This document shows, piece by piece, positions 35,919 to 44,411 of a stretch of DNA of 64,000 nucleotides. The stretch covers positions 1 to 64,000 of the forward strand of contig NZ_AWGD01000002.1 of assembly GCF_000495795.1 (NCBI RefSeq), written 5' to 3'. Position numbers and translations under genes: made by a program. The notes beneath the pieces were generated by a model, which was not told where the DNA came from, did no database searches, and saw nothing but the letters and a program-made list of their open reading frames with translations. Each line of letters begins with the position of its first letter. Position 1 is the first letter of the stretch. This stretch comes from Asticcacaulis sp. AC460 (GTDB taxonomy: Bacteria; Pseudomonadota; Alphaproteobacteria; Caulobacterales; Caulobacteraceae).

Positions 35919-35954
35919 CTTTCGTTAAGTTTCGATTTGACGATTTTGCGAAAG
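35919..35954. promoter_or_regulatory. Inverted repeat upstream of the TonB receptor gene
   Basis: CTTTCG (35919-35924) and CGAAAG (35949-35954) are inverted arms 24 bp apart in the AT-rich 246-bp gap before the receptor gene. Arms are short, so operator function is only a suggestion. Confidence 0.25.
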
Positions 35955-36067
35955 TGATGTTACGCTTTTGAAACGGTAATGGTGGAAATCGAAACGTATT
36001 GCCAGGTTTCGACGTCAGAAAAGCAAAAAAGCCAGCCGATTGAACACCTTGTGGAAAAGGATCGCAC

Positions 36068-38872
36068 ATGTCCCGTCGTCAAACTCTCCGCCGCACCGCA
36101 CTGGCCAGCGCCGGAATAGCCGCCCTGCTGACCGCGGGACCCGTTTTCGCCCAGGCAGAAACGCAGCCGACAGCCCCTGAGACCGCCGATAGCGAAGTCG
36201 TTATCGTCGGCGTCCGCGGCAGCGTTGCCCGCGCCGTCAAGCTCAAGCGCGACGCCACCACGGTGCAGGATTCCATCAGCGCCCTGGAACTGGGCATGTT
36301 CCCCGACGACAACGTCGCCGACTCGCTCAGCCACATCACCGGCGTGTCGATCTCACGCACCGCCGGCGGCGAAGGCCAGAAGGTCAGCGTCCGCGGCTTA
36401 GGTCCTGAATACACCCTCTCGACCTTCAACGGCCGTATCCTGGCCACTGACGGCGCCGGCCGCGACTTTGCCTATGACGTCCTGCCGTCCGATGTGATCA
36501 GCGGCGCCGACGTCATCAAGGGGGCCGAGGCCGCCAATACCGAAGGCGCCATCGGCGGCCTGATCAACCTGCGTTCGGCCAGCCCCTTCGACAAGCGCGG
36601 CCAGCACGGCATCGTCCGCCTTGAAGGCGACCGTAACGGGATGTCGGAACTGGACGGCAAGAAGCTGTCGGGCGTCTACAGCACCACCTTCAACAACGAC
36701 ACCATGGGCGTCCTGTTCGGTGTCGTCCTGGAAGAACGCGAGGACCGCACCGATGTCGCCGGCAATGACGGCGGCTGGACGCGCAATGCCGATCCGACCG
36801 ACGAAACCTGGATGTGGGGCAATGCCTGGGGCGGCTCGATCGACCCCAACGACAACGGCGTGCTGGACGAGGACGAATACGGCCTGATCGGCCCGGGCCA
36901 GTTCCGCGTCGGCTCTATCCTGGAACAGAAGAAGCGCACCGCCTTTACCGGCAAGTTCGAATGGCGTCCGGCCGACAATTTTCGCCTGACCATCGACGGC
37001 CTCACAACCAAGCTTGACTCGCCCCAGGTCGGCTATCAGCAGTCCTACTATCCGCTGTACGCCCCGGGCCGCTGGTCGAACATGGTCATTGAGGACGGCA
37101 TCGTCACCGCTTTCGACATGAACAATCCCGATCCTGAGATGCGGATGAACCCGGAGTTGCTGAACCAGACCTCCTACCGCGTCGTCGAAACCGACCTGTT
37201 CGGCGTCAACGCCAAATGGGACCTGTCGGAGACCCTGACCCTGACCGGCGACCTTTACCGTTCGACCTCGAAGCGTCATTCCGGCGGCCAGGACAGCTAT
37301 GTCGTTCTGCGCATGAACCAGCCGAACAGCGCTCATATCAGCCTGACCGGTGACCGCGTCCCCAATGTCGAGGTCAATTTCGATGACGGGCGCAAGCTAA
37401 GCGCCGGCCTGGCCAGCGGCGCCTTCTCGGAAGAGGATTTCAACACCCACTATTTCTCGCTGGCCGGCGACAATATCGACGATGAGATCAACGGCGCGTC
37501 GTTCGCCGGCACCTGGTATGCCGGCAAGGGCTGGTTCGAGAACCTGCAGTTCGGCGTCAACCTGACCGACCGCAAGAAGACGCGCGACCTGGTCAATAAC
37601 GGCCTGACCGGCGGTGCCGACTACTATTCCGGCGACAACGCCATCAATGTCGGCGACCTGGGCAATGTCATCTCGCACAGCTTCACCCTGCCCAACTTCA
37701 TGAGCGAGGTGCATTCGAACTTCCCGCGCACCTTCCTGGCCTTCGACATCCAGGCCTATCAGGATGCCCTGGCCGATTATGACGGCCATATCCGCCCGGA
37801 CGGCGACCCTTACGAATATGCCGCCGCCGCCCCGGTGTGGAACCCGCTGCAAAGCTACCGCGTCACCGAAAAGACCTGGTCGGGCTATGTCCAGGCCAAC
37901 CTGGCGGCCGATCGCTGGACCGGCAATGTCGGTGTCCGCATCGTCCAGACCAAGACTCATGCCCAGGCCTGGACCGCCGAGATCCTGGAGATCATCGAGA
38001 ACGGCGCCTTCAACTACACCGCCGTCTATGACGATCCGTCGGTGGTCGAGCAGGACAATGACTACACCTACATCCTGCCGTCGGCCAACCTGAACTACCG
38101 AATCACCGAACAGTTGCGCCTGCGCCTGGGTGCCGCCCGGACCATGGCGCGGCCGTCGGTCGAGATGCTGGCCCCGACCAGCACGACCGAAAGCGTGTCG
38201 TGGGGTGAATTCACCCAGGTCTATGGCGGCAATGCCGAGCTGAAACCCTATTCGGCCGACCAGTTCGACGTCTCGCTGGAATGGTATTTCGGCAAGAACT
38301 CGATCTTCAACATCGCCGGCTTCCACAAGAAGATCACCGACCAGATCACCAGCAGCTGGGAAACCGGCGTCGATATCGGCGTGCCGGGTTACCTGTTCAA
38401 TGTCAGCCGGCCGATCAACGGCGATTACGCCAAGGTCAACGGCCTCGAAATCGGACTGCAGCACTTCCTGGAGAACGGCTTCGGCCTGCGGGCGCAATAT
38501 ACCCGCAACTGGTCCAAGAGCTGGGTCGGCGATCAGGAACGTCCGCTGGAAGGCATTGCGCCGTCGGTCTATTCGCTGGGTGTCTTCTATGAAAAGGGTC
38601 CGGTGTCGCTGAGTCTGTCGGCCGACCATACGGACGGTTTCGTGACGGCGACCAATGTGCTGGGCGGCGGTTACAACGAAGAGGCCGATCCAATCACCTG
38701 GGTGACGGGGCATGCGTCGTACAAGATCACCGACCGGTTCGACATCACCATCGAGGGCCAGAACCTTCTGGACGAGGCCCAGACCTACAGCATCAACGGC
38801 AACCCGCTGCTACCGCAGGGCTATTACCGCTACGGCCGTTCGTTCAAGATCGGCGCCAGCTACAGGTTCTGA
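36068..38872 (+). CDS. TonB-dependent outer-membrane receptor
   Basis: The 934-residue protein has a signal peptide (ending VFAQ), a TonB-box-like EVVIVGVRGS, a plug domain (DNVADSLSHITGVSI, GGEGQKVSVRGLGPEY) and a 22-strand barrel ending in the canonical YRYGRSFKIGASYRF with a C-terminal phenylalanine. It imports a bulky ligand across the outer membrane using TonB energy. Followed by a DUF4832 lipoprotein and a DUF1961 protein, it is more likely a glycan-oligomer than a siderophore receptor. Caulobacterales carry many such receptors; the ligand cannot be read from sequence. Confidence 0.93.
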   Translation: MSRRQTLRRTALASAGIAALLTAGPVFAQAETQPTAPETADSEVVIVGVRGSVARAVKLKRDATTVQDSISALELGMFPDDNVADSLSHITGVSISRTAGGEGQKVSVRGLGPEYTLSTFNGRILATDGAGRDFAYDVLPSDVISGADVIKGAEAANTEGAIGGLINLRSASPFDKRGQHGIVRLEGDRNGMSELDGKKLSGVYSTTFNNDTMGVLFGVVLEEREDRTDVAGNDGGWTRNADPTDETWMWGNAWGGSIDPNDNGVLDEDEYGLIGPGQFRVGSILEQKKRTAFTGKFEWRPADNFRLTIDGLTTKLDSPQVGYQQSYYPLYAPGRWSNMVIEDGIVTAFDMNNPDPEMRMNPELLNQTSYRVVETDLFGVNAKWDLSETLTLTGDLYRSTSKRHSGGQDSYVVLRMNQPNSAHISLTGDRVPNVEVNFDDGRKLSAGLASGAFSEEDFNTHYFSLAGDNIDDEINGASFAGTWYAGKGWFENLQFGVNLTDRKKTRDLVNNGLTGGADYYSGDNAINVGDLGNVISHSFTLPNFMSEVHSNFPRTFLAFDIQAYQDALADYDGHIRPDGDPYEYAAAAPVWNPLQSYRVTEKTWSGYVQANLAADRWTGNVGVRIVQTKTHAQAWTAEILEIIENGAFNYTAVYDDPSVVEQDNDYTYILPSANLNYRITEQLRLRLGAARTMARPSVEMLAPTSTTESVSWGEFTQVYGGNAELKPYSADQFDVSLEWYFGKNSIFNIAGFHKKITDQITSSWETGVDIGVPGYLFNVSRPINGDYAKVNGLEIGLQHFLENGFGLRAQYTRNWSKSWVGDQERPLEGIAPSVYSLGVFYEKGPVSLSLSADHTDGFVTATNVLGGGYNEEADPITWVTGHASYKITDRFDITIEGQNLLDEAQTYSINGNPLLPQGYYRYGRSFKIGASYRF

Positions 38873-38879
38873 TCTTAAT

Positions 38880-38970
38880 CTGATACCTCCCCGCGCTCTT
38901 CGCGGGGAGGGGGACCGCACGAACGCGCCCCGCCGAAGGCGCAGCGCGTGAGATGTGGTGGTGGGGCGAC
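38880..38970 (+). repeat. Dispersed GC-rich repeat between receptor and lipoprotein genes
   Basis: CTGATACCTCCCCGCGC opens the copy and GTGGTGGGGCGAC closes it. The CCTCCCCGCG...CGCGGGGAGG arms (38886-38910) form a hairpin. It is the same family as 7564-7633 (inverse orientation) and 63651-63699. It may attenuate transcription between the two genes. Confidence 0.7.
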
Positions 38971-38998
38971 TTCCTTCCTTTTTAACGACGAAAGCCCG

Positions 38999-40429
38999 AT
39001 GCAACTCACGTCTCTAAAACGCCTGCGCGGCCTCTCGATCCTGCTCGCCTCGACCCTGGTCGCCTGCGGTGGCGGCACGGACTCCGCACAATCGGCGCCG
39101 CCCACCGCGCCTACGACTGTAACAACAACCTTCACCGCCACCGACACCGACTTCGCCAATCCGGAACGCGGCTTTTACGAAGCCGCGCCCACGGACCTGG
39201 ACAAACTCACCGCGGCCTATATCGCCGACGCCTACGGGCAGGGTTACCGCCTGGTCTATGCAAGGATCAACCTGGAAGCCTACCGCGACAGCGACCTCCC
39301 GCCGGCCTTTCTCAACCGTCTTGAAACCGCTTTCGCCAAGGCGCGCGCCGGCGGTATCAAGCTGATCGTCCGCGCCACCTACAACTATCCGCGTGGCGAA
39401 ACCGAATACCGCGACGCCAAAGATGCCTCGCTGTCGCGCGCGCTGGGTCACCTGAGCCAGCTCAAACCCATCTTCCACAACAATGCCGACGTCATTGCCT
39501 TCGTCCAGGCGGGATTTATCGGCGCCTGGGGTGAATGGCATACTTCGTCGAACGACCTGACCTCGCCGGCCAATCGCACAGCGATCAAGGACGCGCTGCT
39601 GGACGCTGTGCCTTCGACGCGGTTCATCCAGTTCCGCTATCCGCCTTATGTCCACGACTGGTACCCGACCTTGCCCGCGCTCGACGCAGCCCTGACCGGA
39701 AACTTCCGCGCGGGCTTCCACAACGACTGCTTCCTGGCCAGCCAGACCGACGTCGGCACCTATGACGAAGACGCCACCACCCGGGCCACGCAACAGGCCT
39801 ATAACGACGCTCAGGGCGACCTGGCCCCGTTCGGCGGTGAAACCTGCAATCCGGCCGACGAAGCCTCGCCGACACCACGCACCGCCTGCAGCGACATTCT
39901 ATCCGAAGGTGCGCGTTTCAACCTGACCTACCTGAACGATGGCTATTATCGCGGACTGTTTCACGACAAATGGACGAAGAACGGCTGCATGGCGGAAGTC
40001 CGCCGCAACATGGGTTACCGTTTCGCCCTGACCCGCGCTGAGCATGCCGCCACAGCGACCCGCGGCAGTGCCCTTACGGTCGATATCGCGGTGCGCGATG
40101 CCGGCTGGGCGCGCCTGTACAATCCGCGTCCAATCGAAATTCTGTTGCGCAACGGTGCGACGGTTCGCCGGATCGAAACCACGGGCGGCGATCCGCGCCG
40201 TTGGTTGCCGGGCGCGGAAACGTCTCAGACCCTCAACTTTACCATCCCTTCGGATTTGCCTGTTGGGACCTATGATGTCCTGCTGGCCCTGCCGGACGCG
40301 GACAGCCGCATCCGGACGGACACGCGCTATGCGATCCGCCTGGCCAATGCCGATAACACAGCCAAAGGGCAGACATGGGATGCAGCGCTGGGCGCCTTTG
40401 CGCTGGGTACGCGGGTGGAAATTAAGTAG
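38999..40429 (+). CDS. DUF4874/DUF4832 lipoprotein
   Basis: The 476-residue product starts at ATG 38999; an upstream ATG at 38948 lies in the repeat. The lipobox LVACGGG (Cys near 21) marks it as a lipoprotein. The N-terminal two thirds match DUF4874, a TIM-barrel-like domain (ANPERGFYE, YRLVYARINLEAYRD, FVQAGFIGAWGEWH), and the C-terminal third matches the DUF4832 beta domain. The barrel and the aromatic/acid-rich WGEW segment suggest glycan binding or hydrolysis, but no activity is established that I know of. Context with the TonB receptor supports a glycan role. Confidence 0.85.
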   Translation: MQLTSLKRLRGLSILLASTLVACGGGTDSAQSAPPTAPTTVTTTFTATDTDFANPERGFYEAAPTDLDKLTAAYIADAYGQGYRLVYARINLEAYRDSDLPPAFLNRLETAFAKARAGGIKLIVRATYNYPRGETEYRDAKDASLSRALGHLSQLKPIFHNNADVIAFVQAGFIGAWGEWHTSSNDLTSPANRTAIKDALLDAVPSTRFIQFRYPPYVHDWYPTLPALDAALTGNFRAGFHNDCFLASQTDVGTYDEDATTRATQQAYNDAQGDLAPFGGETCNPADEASPTPRTACSDILSEGARFNLTYLNDGYYRGLFHDKWTKNGCMAEVRRNMGYRFALTRAEHAATATRGSALTVDIAVRDAGWARLYNPRPIEILLRNGATVRRIETTGGDPRRWLPGAETSQTLNFTIPSDLPVGTYDVLLALPDADSRIRTDTRYAIRLANADNTAKGQTWDAALGAFALGTRVEIK

Positions 40430-40510
40430 GTCTGGATAGACGTTCCAAGGGCGCTATCCTCCAACAAATTTGTCGGCTATCACTGACCGTCCCCTACAGA
40501 GGTCACCCTG

Positions 40511-41245
40511 ATGCTGGATCGTCGCCATGTCCTGATTGCCGGAGCCGCGGCCGCAGCCCTCCCGGCGCACGCCATGGACAGCGACCTGATCTACGCCAAT
40601 CCGCTCAGCAAGCCCTCCGACATCGCCAACTGGAAGATGGAAGGCGAGGCCTCGGTCGACTTCGACACGGGCAGGATGCGCCTGAAAAACAAGCTTGCCC
40701 CCGACCAGGGCCAGGCGTCCAACTTCGTCTTCTGGAACCCCAAAGTCTTCGAAGGCGACGTCGCCATCACCTGGAAATTCCGCCCTCTAGTCGAGCCTGG
40801 CCTGGCCATCCTGTTCTTCGCCGCCGGCGGAGTCGATGGCCAACACATTCTCGCCCCTTCGCTCAAACCGCGCGCCGGCATCTACGACCAGTATACCCAG
40901 TCCGATGTGGCCGCGCTCCAGATCGCCTATTTCCGCCGCCGCTGGCCGGAAGAGCGCGCCTTCCACGTCAGCAACCTGCGCCGGGCGCCGGGCTTCGAAC
41001 TGCTGGCCCAGGGCGCCGATCCCTTGCCCGACATTGCCGACATGACGCGCGAGCCCTACCGGATGAAACTCGTCAAAACCACAGCCGGCGTGATTTTCAG
41101 CATCAACGACCTGACCGTCCTCACCTGGGCGGACGACAGCAAAAAGCCCACGCCGCGCAAGGGCAGCGTGGGCTTTCGACAGATGGCGCCGCTGGAAGCG
41201 GTCTATTCCGATCTCGAGGTTCGCCGCCTTATTGGGCCGGCGTAG
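40511..41245 (+). CDS. DUF1961 secreted protein, concanavalin-like fold
   Basis: The 244-residue protein begins MLDRRHVLIAGAAAAALPAHA, a twin-arginine-like signal, suggesting export folded. The body matches DUF1961 (NPLSKPSDIANWKMEGEA, FVFWNPKVFEGDVAITWKF, IYDQYTQSDVAALQIAYFRR). DUF1961 proteins have a lectin-type sandwich and occur in polysaccharide-use loci. Its enzymatic status is unclear. The last 17 bp overlap the convergent gene at 41229-41513. Confidence 0.85.
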   Translation: MLDRRHVLIAGAAAAALPAHAMDSDLIYANPLSKPSDIANWKMEGEASVDFDTGRMRLKNKLAPDQGQASNFVFWNPKVFEGDVAITWKFRPLVEPGLAILFFAAGGVDGQHILAPSLKPRAGIYDQYTQSDVAALQIAYFRRRWPEERAFHVSNLRRAPGFELLAQGADPLPDIADMTREPYRMKLVKTTAGVIFSINDLTVLTWADDSKKPTPRKGSVGFRQMAPLEAVYSDLEVRRLIGPA

Positions 41246-41513
41246 CCGGCTCAACCGGGGTCGGGGCGGGTTCCGTCGCCGGAACGGTCTGGGCCGGCGG
41301 ATTGGTGGTGCTGTCCGGAACCGACGGAGTCGGTACCTGCTCGATCACCGTGCGGTCGGTGGTGTTGCTGGTGGTCGAGGTTGTGGTGGTGACCGGGTTG
41401 TTCATGAAATAGACGGCGCCGATGATCAGCGCTGCCAGGACGACCAGGGCCAGCACGATGATCGCCGTGCTGTTGCCGTTTTCGGTCGAGTTGTTGTAGC
41501 CAGTGGTAGCCAT
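41229..41513 (-). CDS. Small membrane-anchored protein with Thr/Pro-rich tail
   Basis: The 94-residue product starts at ATG 41513 with AAGGAG at ideal spacing. It has a short polar N-terminus (MATTGYNNSTENGNS), one membrane helix (AIIVLALVVLAALIIGAVYFM) and a tail of Thr, Ser, Pro and Val residues that probably lies in the periplasm. No domain is recognised. The low-complexity tail resembles envelope spacers. It overlaps the DUF1961 gene end tail-to-tail by 17 bp. Confidence 0.75.
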   Translation of the reverse strand: MATTGYNNSTENGNSTAIIVLALVVLAALIIGAVYFMNNPVTTTTSTTSNTTDRTVIEQVPTPSVPDSTTNPPAQTVPATEPAPTPVEPATPAQ

Positions 41514-41728
41514 GATGCGTACTCCTTGACGCGATAGTGACGGGAGAAGGGTAGGCAAGGACGTGCAAAATCGCGCTACCCGTTTGGGCGCCCTGGCGTA
41601 AGGCAATGATCAAGCGGAAAAGTTAGCGGGTACGCAGGGCTAGCCTCGCCGAATAACCTGGTTTGACAAATTCCCTGCCCGCTATAGTTTCCAATCCTGG
41701 TTATTCATTGGGTTTTCTGGGGAGTGGT

Positions 41729-42397
41729 ATGTCACATCACGAAAGCAATGCGCGCGGTCATGACGGCCGCATGGTCGACCGGATGCTGTTCTTTTCGGAC
41801 GCGGTCTTCGCCATCGTCCTGACCATCATGGTGCTGGAGCTGCACGCACCGGTGGTCGAGGCCGTGGGCGCGGAGCGCGAGACCAGCGCGGAACTGTGGA
41901 ACGGGATCGCCCATCTGGGGAGGGTTCTTTTCGCCTATGCGGTCAGCTTCGCCCTGGTCGGCATGTGGTGGTCGATCCACATGCGGGTGACGCGCCAACT
42001 GAAGGAATTCGACTGGCCCTCTGCGATTATGAACCTGCTGTTCCTGTTTACTGTGTCGGTGGCGCCGTTCGCAGCCTCGGTCCTTGGTGAGAATGTCCGA
42101 CTGGGCGCGGCGTGGCAGATCTATTGGGGCGTCAATGCGGCCTCGTCCGTGGCCTTGACTCTGATGATGCTGGTCGTGTCGCGTGGCGGCGGCAAGCTGC
42201 TGGTCGCGCCCATGAGTGGACGGGAACTGGTGGCCCGGACGATCCAGGGAATTGGGCCAGGGATCGGGTTTGCTGTTGGTGTCTATCTGGCCGGTCTCGG
42301 CGAGATTCGCCTGTCGCAATGGTGCTGGGTGGTGATTCCGCCGATCATGATCATCGCGCGGTTGATCTGGCGGCAGCCGAAGGCAACACAGGAGTAA
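41729..42397 (+). CDS. TMEM175-family (DUF1211) potassium channel protein
   Basis: The 222-residue protein has six hydrophobic spans and the family motif on helix 1 (RMLFFSDAVFAIVLTIMVLEL). Bacterial TMEM175 proteins form tetrameric potassium channels lacking the usual selectivity filter. ATG 41729 follows GGGGAGTGG and is preferred to the frame start at 41663. A strong terminator follows. A transport role in potassium leak is expected from the family. Confidence 0.88.
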   Translation: MSHHESNARGHDGRMVDRMLFFSDAVFAIVLTIMVLELHAPVVEAVGAERETSAELWNGIAHLGRVLFAYAVSFALVGMWWSIHMRVTRQLKEFDWPSAIMNLLFLFTVSVAPFAASVLGENVRLGAAWQIYWGVNAASSVALTLMMLVVSRGGGKLLVAPMSGRELVARTIQGIGPGIGFAVGVYLAGLGEIRLSQWCWVVIPPIMIIARLIWRQPKATQE

Positions 42398-42439
42398 TTT
42401 ATGGGGCGTGGGGCCTGCGGCCCCACATCTTCTTCTTAT

Positions 42440-42488
42440 CCAATAAAAAAGCCCCGCCCCGAAGAGGGGCGAGGGCTCTTTTTATTGG
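42440..42488. terminator. Strong bidirectional terminator
   Basis: CCAATAAAAA-AGCCCcGCCCC pairs with GGGGCGaGGGCT-TTTTTATTGG around GAAGA. The A-run and T-run flank a GC-rich stem, so it serves both the TMEM175 gene and the convergent GIN-domain gene. Confidence 0.92.
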
Positions 42489-42530
42489 AAAGGAAAGGCG
42501 AGGGGGCGCAGACCCCTCGACCCCATAAGT

Positions 42531-43307
42531 TTATTCCTGCGTGACTTCACCTGCGCCGGAGATATCCGTGCTCAGGCTCGCCGGCTTGGTCTTCAGCGTG
42601 ACATTGCCCATTCCCGACACGTCCACCGACACCTTGCCGGTCGCCGCGATATCGGCATCCCCGGCGCCGCTGATGCTGATGTCCGCATCCCCGGCCTTCA
42701 GCGACTCCAGGTTGGCGTCGCCATTGCCGGAAATATCCAGCTCCAGAGCGGCCGTCTTGCCGAACACCTCGGCCTCACCGGCGCCCGAAATCCGCAGGTC
42801 CAGCTTCGGCTGGTCATAGCCATGGATCGTCAGGTCGCCGACCCCGGCCACTTCGAATTGCTTCACCGACGGCGCCGTGATCGTCACCCGGACCGAATCG
42901 TCACCACCGTCGACATCAAGGCCGTGCTCATTCAGCTTCAGGCTGATGGTCTTGACCACCCCCGGGCCGTCCTTCAACCACAGCCGGCCGTTATCCAGCG
43001 CCAGCCGGTCCAGCAGCGACTTCGGCCCCGTTGCCGAAACCGACACGGTCGGCCCCTGGGTGTAGACCACCTCGACCGGCGCCGAAATGGTCAGGACCTC
43101 GCCGCCGGCCCAGGTGAGAGTGCGCGTCTCGACCGGTTCCGTCTTGACCTCCTGGTCCTTGCGGAAGCCAATGTGGTTGTCGTTCTCGCTGAACGAAATG
43201 CTGTAGCCATTGCTGATGTCGTGGCCGGCAATGCTGGCGGCGGCGGTCAGACAGACCAGGGCGATGGCGGTGCCGAAGCCCGTGATAAGTAAAAGCGTGC
43301 GGATCAT
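42531..43307 (-). CDS. GIN-domain (DUF2807) exported beta-helix protein
   Basis: The 258-residue product has an N-terminal hydrophobic segment (LLLITGFGTAIALVCLTAAA) that is a signal peptide or anchor. It ends in a repetitive DUF2807 domain with regular G-(A/N)GD and ISGAG(E/D)A turns, typical of a right-handed beta structure. GAGGAA precedes ATG 43307. The domain is common downstream of PadR and HAAS-domain genes and is thought to act in envelope sensing. It is the last gene of the padR-DUF1700-GIN operon. Ligand unknown. Confidence 0.85.
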   Translation of the reverse strand: MIRTLLLITGFGTAIALVCLTAAASIAGHDISNGYSISFSENDNHIGFRKDQEVKTEPVETRTLTWAGGEVLTISAPVEVVYTQGPTVSVSATGPKSLLDRLALDNGRLWLKDGPGVVKTISLKLNEHGLDVDGGDDSVRVTITAPSVKQFEVAGVGDLTIHGYDQPKLDLRISGAGEAEVFGKTAALELDISGNGDANLESLKAGDADISISGAGDADIAATGKVSVDVSGMGNVTLKTKPASLSTDISGAGEVTQE

Positions 43308-43330
43308 GATCAATTCCTCCCAATCCGAAA

Positions 43331-43891
43331 TCAGTTTTCGAGCGCGGGCTTGAGCACCCGATAATGCAGGCGGCCGTACCAGATCAGGCCATTGACCAGC
43401 CAGACGCTGAGAACAGCGGTGAAGGCGCCTAGCGCCGCGGCGCCGGACATGATGCCGACCCCGCCCAGCATGGCGGCAGCCACCCCGCCGGGCAGCGGCG
43501 TAAACGGTCCGGCGGCAAACAGGACGCCACCGGCGATGAAGATGCCGATCGCGGCGGTAAACACCCCGATCAGCGCCCCCACGACCCCACCCAGGATGGG
43601 CAGCAGAACCAGGATATCAAGAGCGCCTAACCCGATGATTCCCAGAACCGCCCCCGCAGCCGCGGACGGAGTTTTCGCAGATTCCCAGTTCTTCATGCCG
43701 GCCTCGGCCTTCAGCTCGCGGGCCAGGCGGCCCGGATCGCCTAAGGCGGCGGCCACCTCGGCCTCGCTGCGGCCGGCGGCGGCGGCATCGGCAAAGTGCG
43801 CCTCATAATCGGCGACAATGTCGGCTATGGCTTCGGCTTTCAGGCCGATAAGGCCCGCCCGCAGCCGTTCGATGAATTGCTCTTTCGTCAT
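43331..43891 (-). CDS. HAAS-domain (DUF1700) membrane protein
   Basis: The 186-residue protein starts MTKEQFIERLRAGLIGL, with a soluble HAAS-type N-terminus containing the ALGDPGRLARELKAE motif, then about three to four glycine-rich membrane helices. ATG 43891 has GGAGG overlapping the padR stop, so translation is coupled. DUF1700 proteins are typical partners of PadR regulators and of membrane or envelope sensor proteins. Here it sits between padR and the GIN-domain gene. Confidence 0.87.
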   Translation of the reverse strand: MTKEQFIERLRAGLIGLKAEAIADIVADYEAHFADAAAAGRSEAEVAAALGDPGRLARELKAEAGMKNWESAKTPSAAAGAVLGIIGLGALDILVLLPILGGVVGALIGVFTAAIGIFIAGGVLFAAGPFTPLPGGVAAAMLGGVGIMSGAAALGAFTAVLSVWLVNGLIWYGRLHYRVLKPALEN

Positions 43892-43896
43892 TCTAT

Positions 43897-44241
43897 TCAG
43901 GCCTCCTGAGGGGCAATCGGCTGCGGGTCCAACAGGGCGTCGACGGCGTCGGTGAACCCGCGCCATTCCGCACTTTGGTCTTCCAGCGCCCGGTGTCCGG
44001 CCTTGGTCAGCCGGTAATATTTGCGCGACGGACCGGCGGTGCTTTCGACCAGATAGGTCTCGACCAGGCCGTCCGTCTGCATGCGCCGCATCAGCGGGTA
44101 GATCGTGCCCTCGCCCATGCCGATGGCATCGGACAGACGCGAAGCAATCTCATAGGCGTAGCTTTCGCCCCGTGCCAGCACCGCCAGCACGCACAGGCCC
44201 AGCACGCCTTTCTTCATTTGAATGTCTATGGTTTCAGGCAT
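43897..44241 (-). CDS. PadR-family transcriptional regulator
   Basis: The 114-residue protein has the PadR winged helix (KKGVLGLCVLAVLARGESYAYEIASRL, GEGTIYPLMRRMQTDG) and the YRLTKAGHRALE wing/C-helix. ATG 44241 follows GGAGGGCCA and is preferred to the start at 44271. PadR proteins repress their own operon and neighbours. It is divergent from the nucleotidyltransferase pair; the inverted repeats at 44297-44360 are its likely sites. Confidence 0.92.
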   Translation of the reverse strand: MPETIDIQMKKGVLGLCVLAVLARGESYAYEIASRLSDAIGMGEGTIYPLMRRMQTDGLVETYLVESTAGPSRKYYRLTKAGHRALEDQSAEWRGFTDAVDALLDPQPIAPQEA

Positions 44242-44296
44242 TGGCCCTCCATCCGTTATAGCCGGGAACATCCCCGGCGTTGATGGGTGTATAAAA

Positions 44297-44360
44297 CAAG
44301 CTACCTTTTAACGCAAGGTACTATCACATTAAAAGATAGTAAGCTTTGATAGGTAGCTTG
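44297..44360. promoter_or_regulatory. Nested inverted repeats between padR and the nucleotidyltransferase genes
   Basis: CAAGCTACCT (44297-44306) and AGGTAGCTTG (44351-44360) are perfect 10-bp inverted arms. Inside, TACTATC (44319-44325) and GATAGTA (44335-44341) form a second pair. The two nested palindromes lie in the divergent promoter region and look like a PadR-controlled switch. Confidence 0.6.
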
Positions 44361-44411
44361 CACCACAAGGAACTCTGGCTTTTTGACGCGCGTTGAGGCA
44401 TGAGGAAGCCT

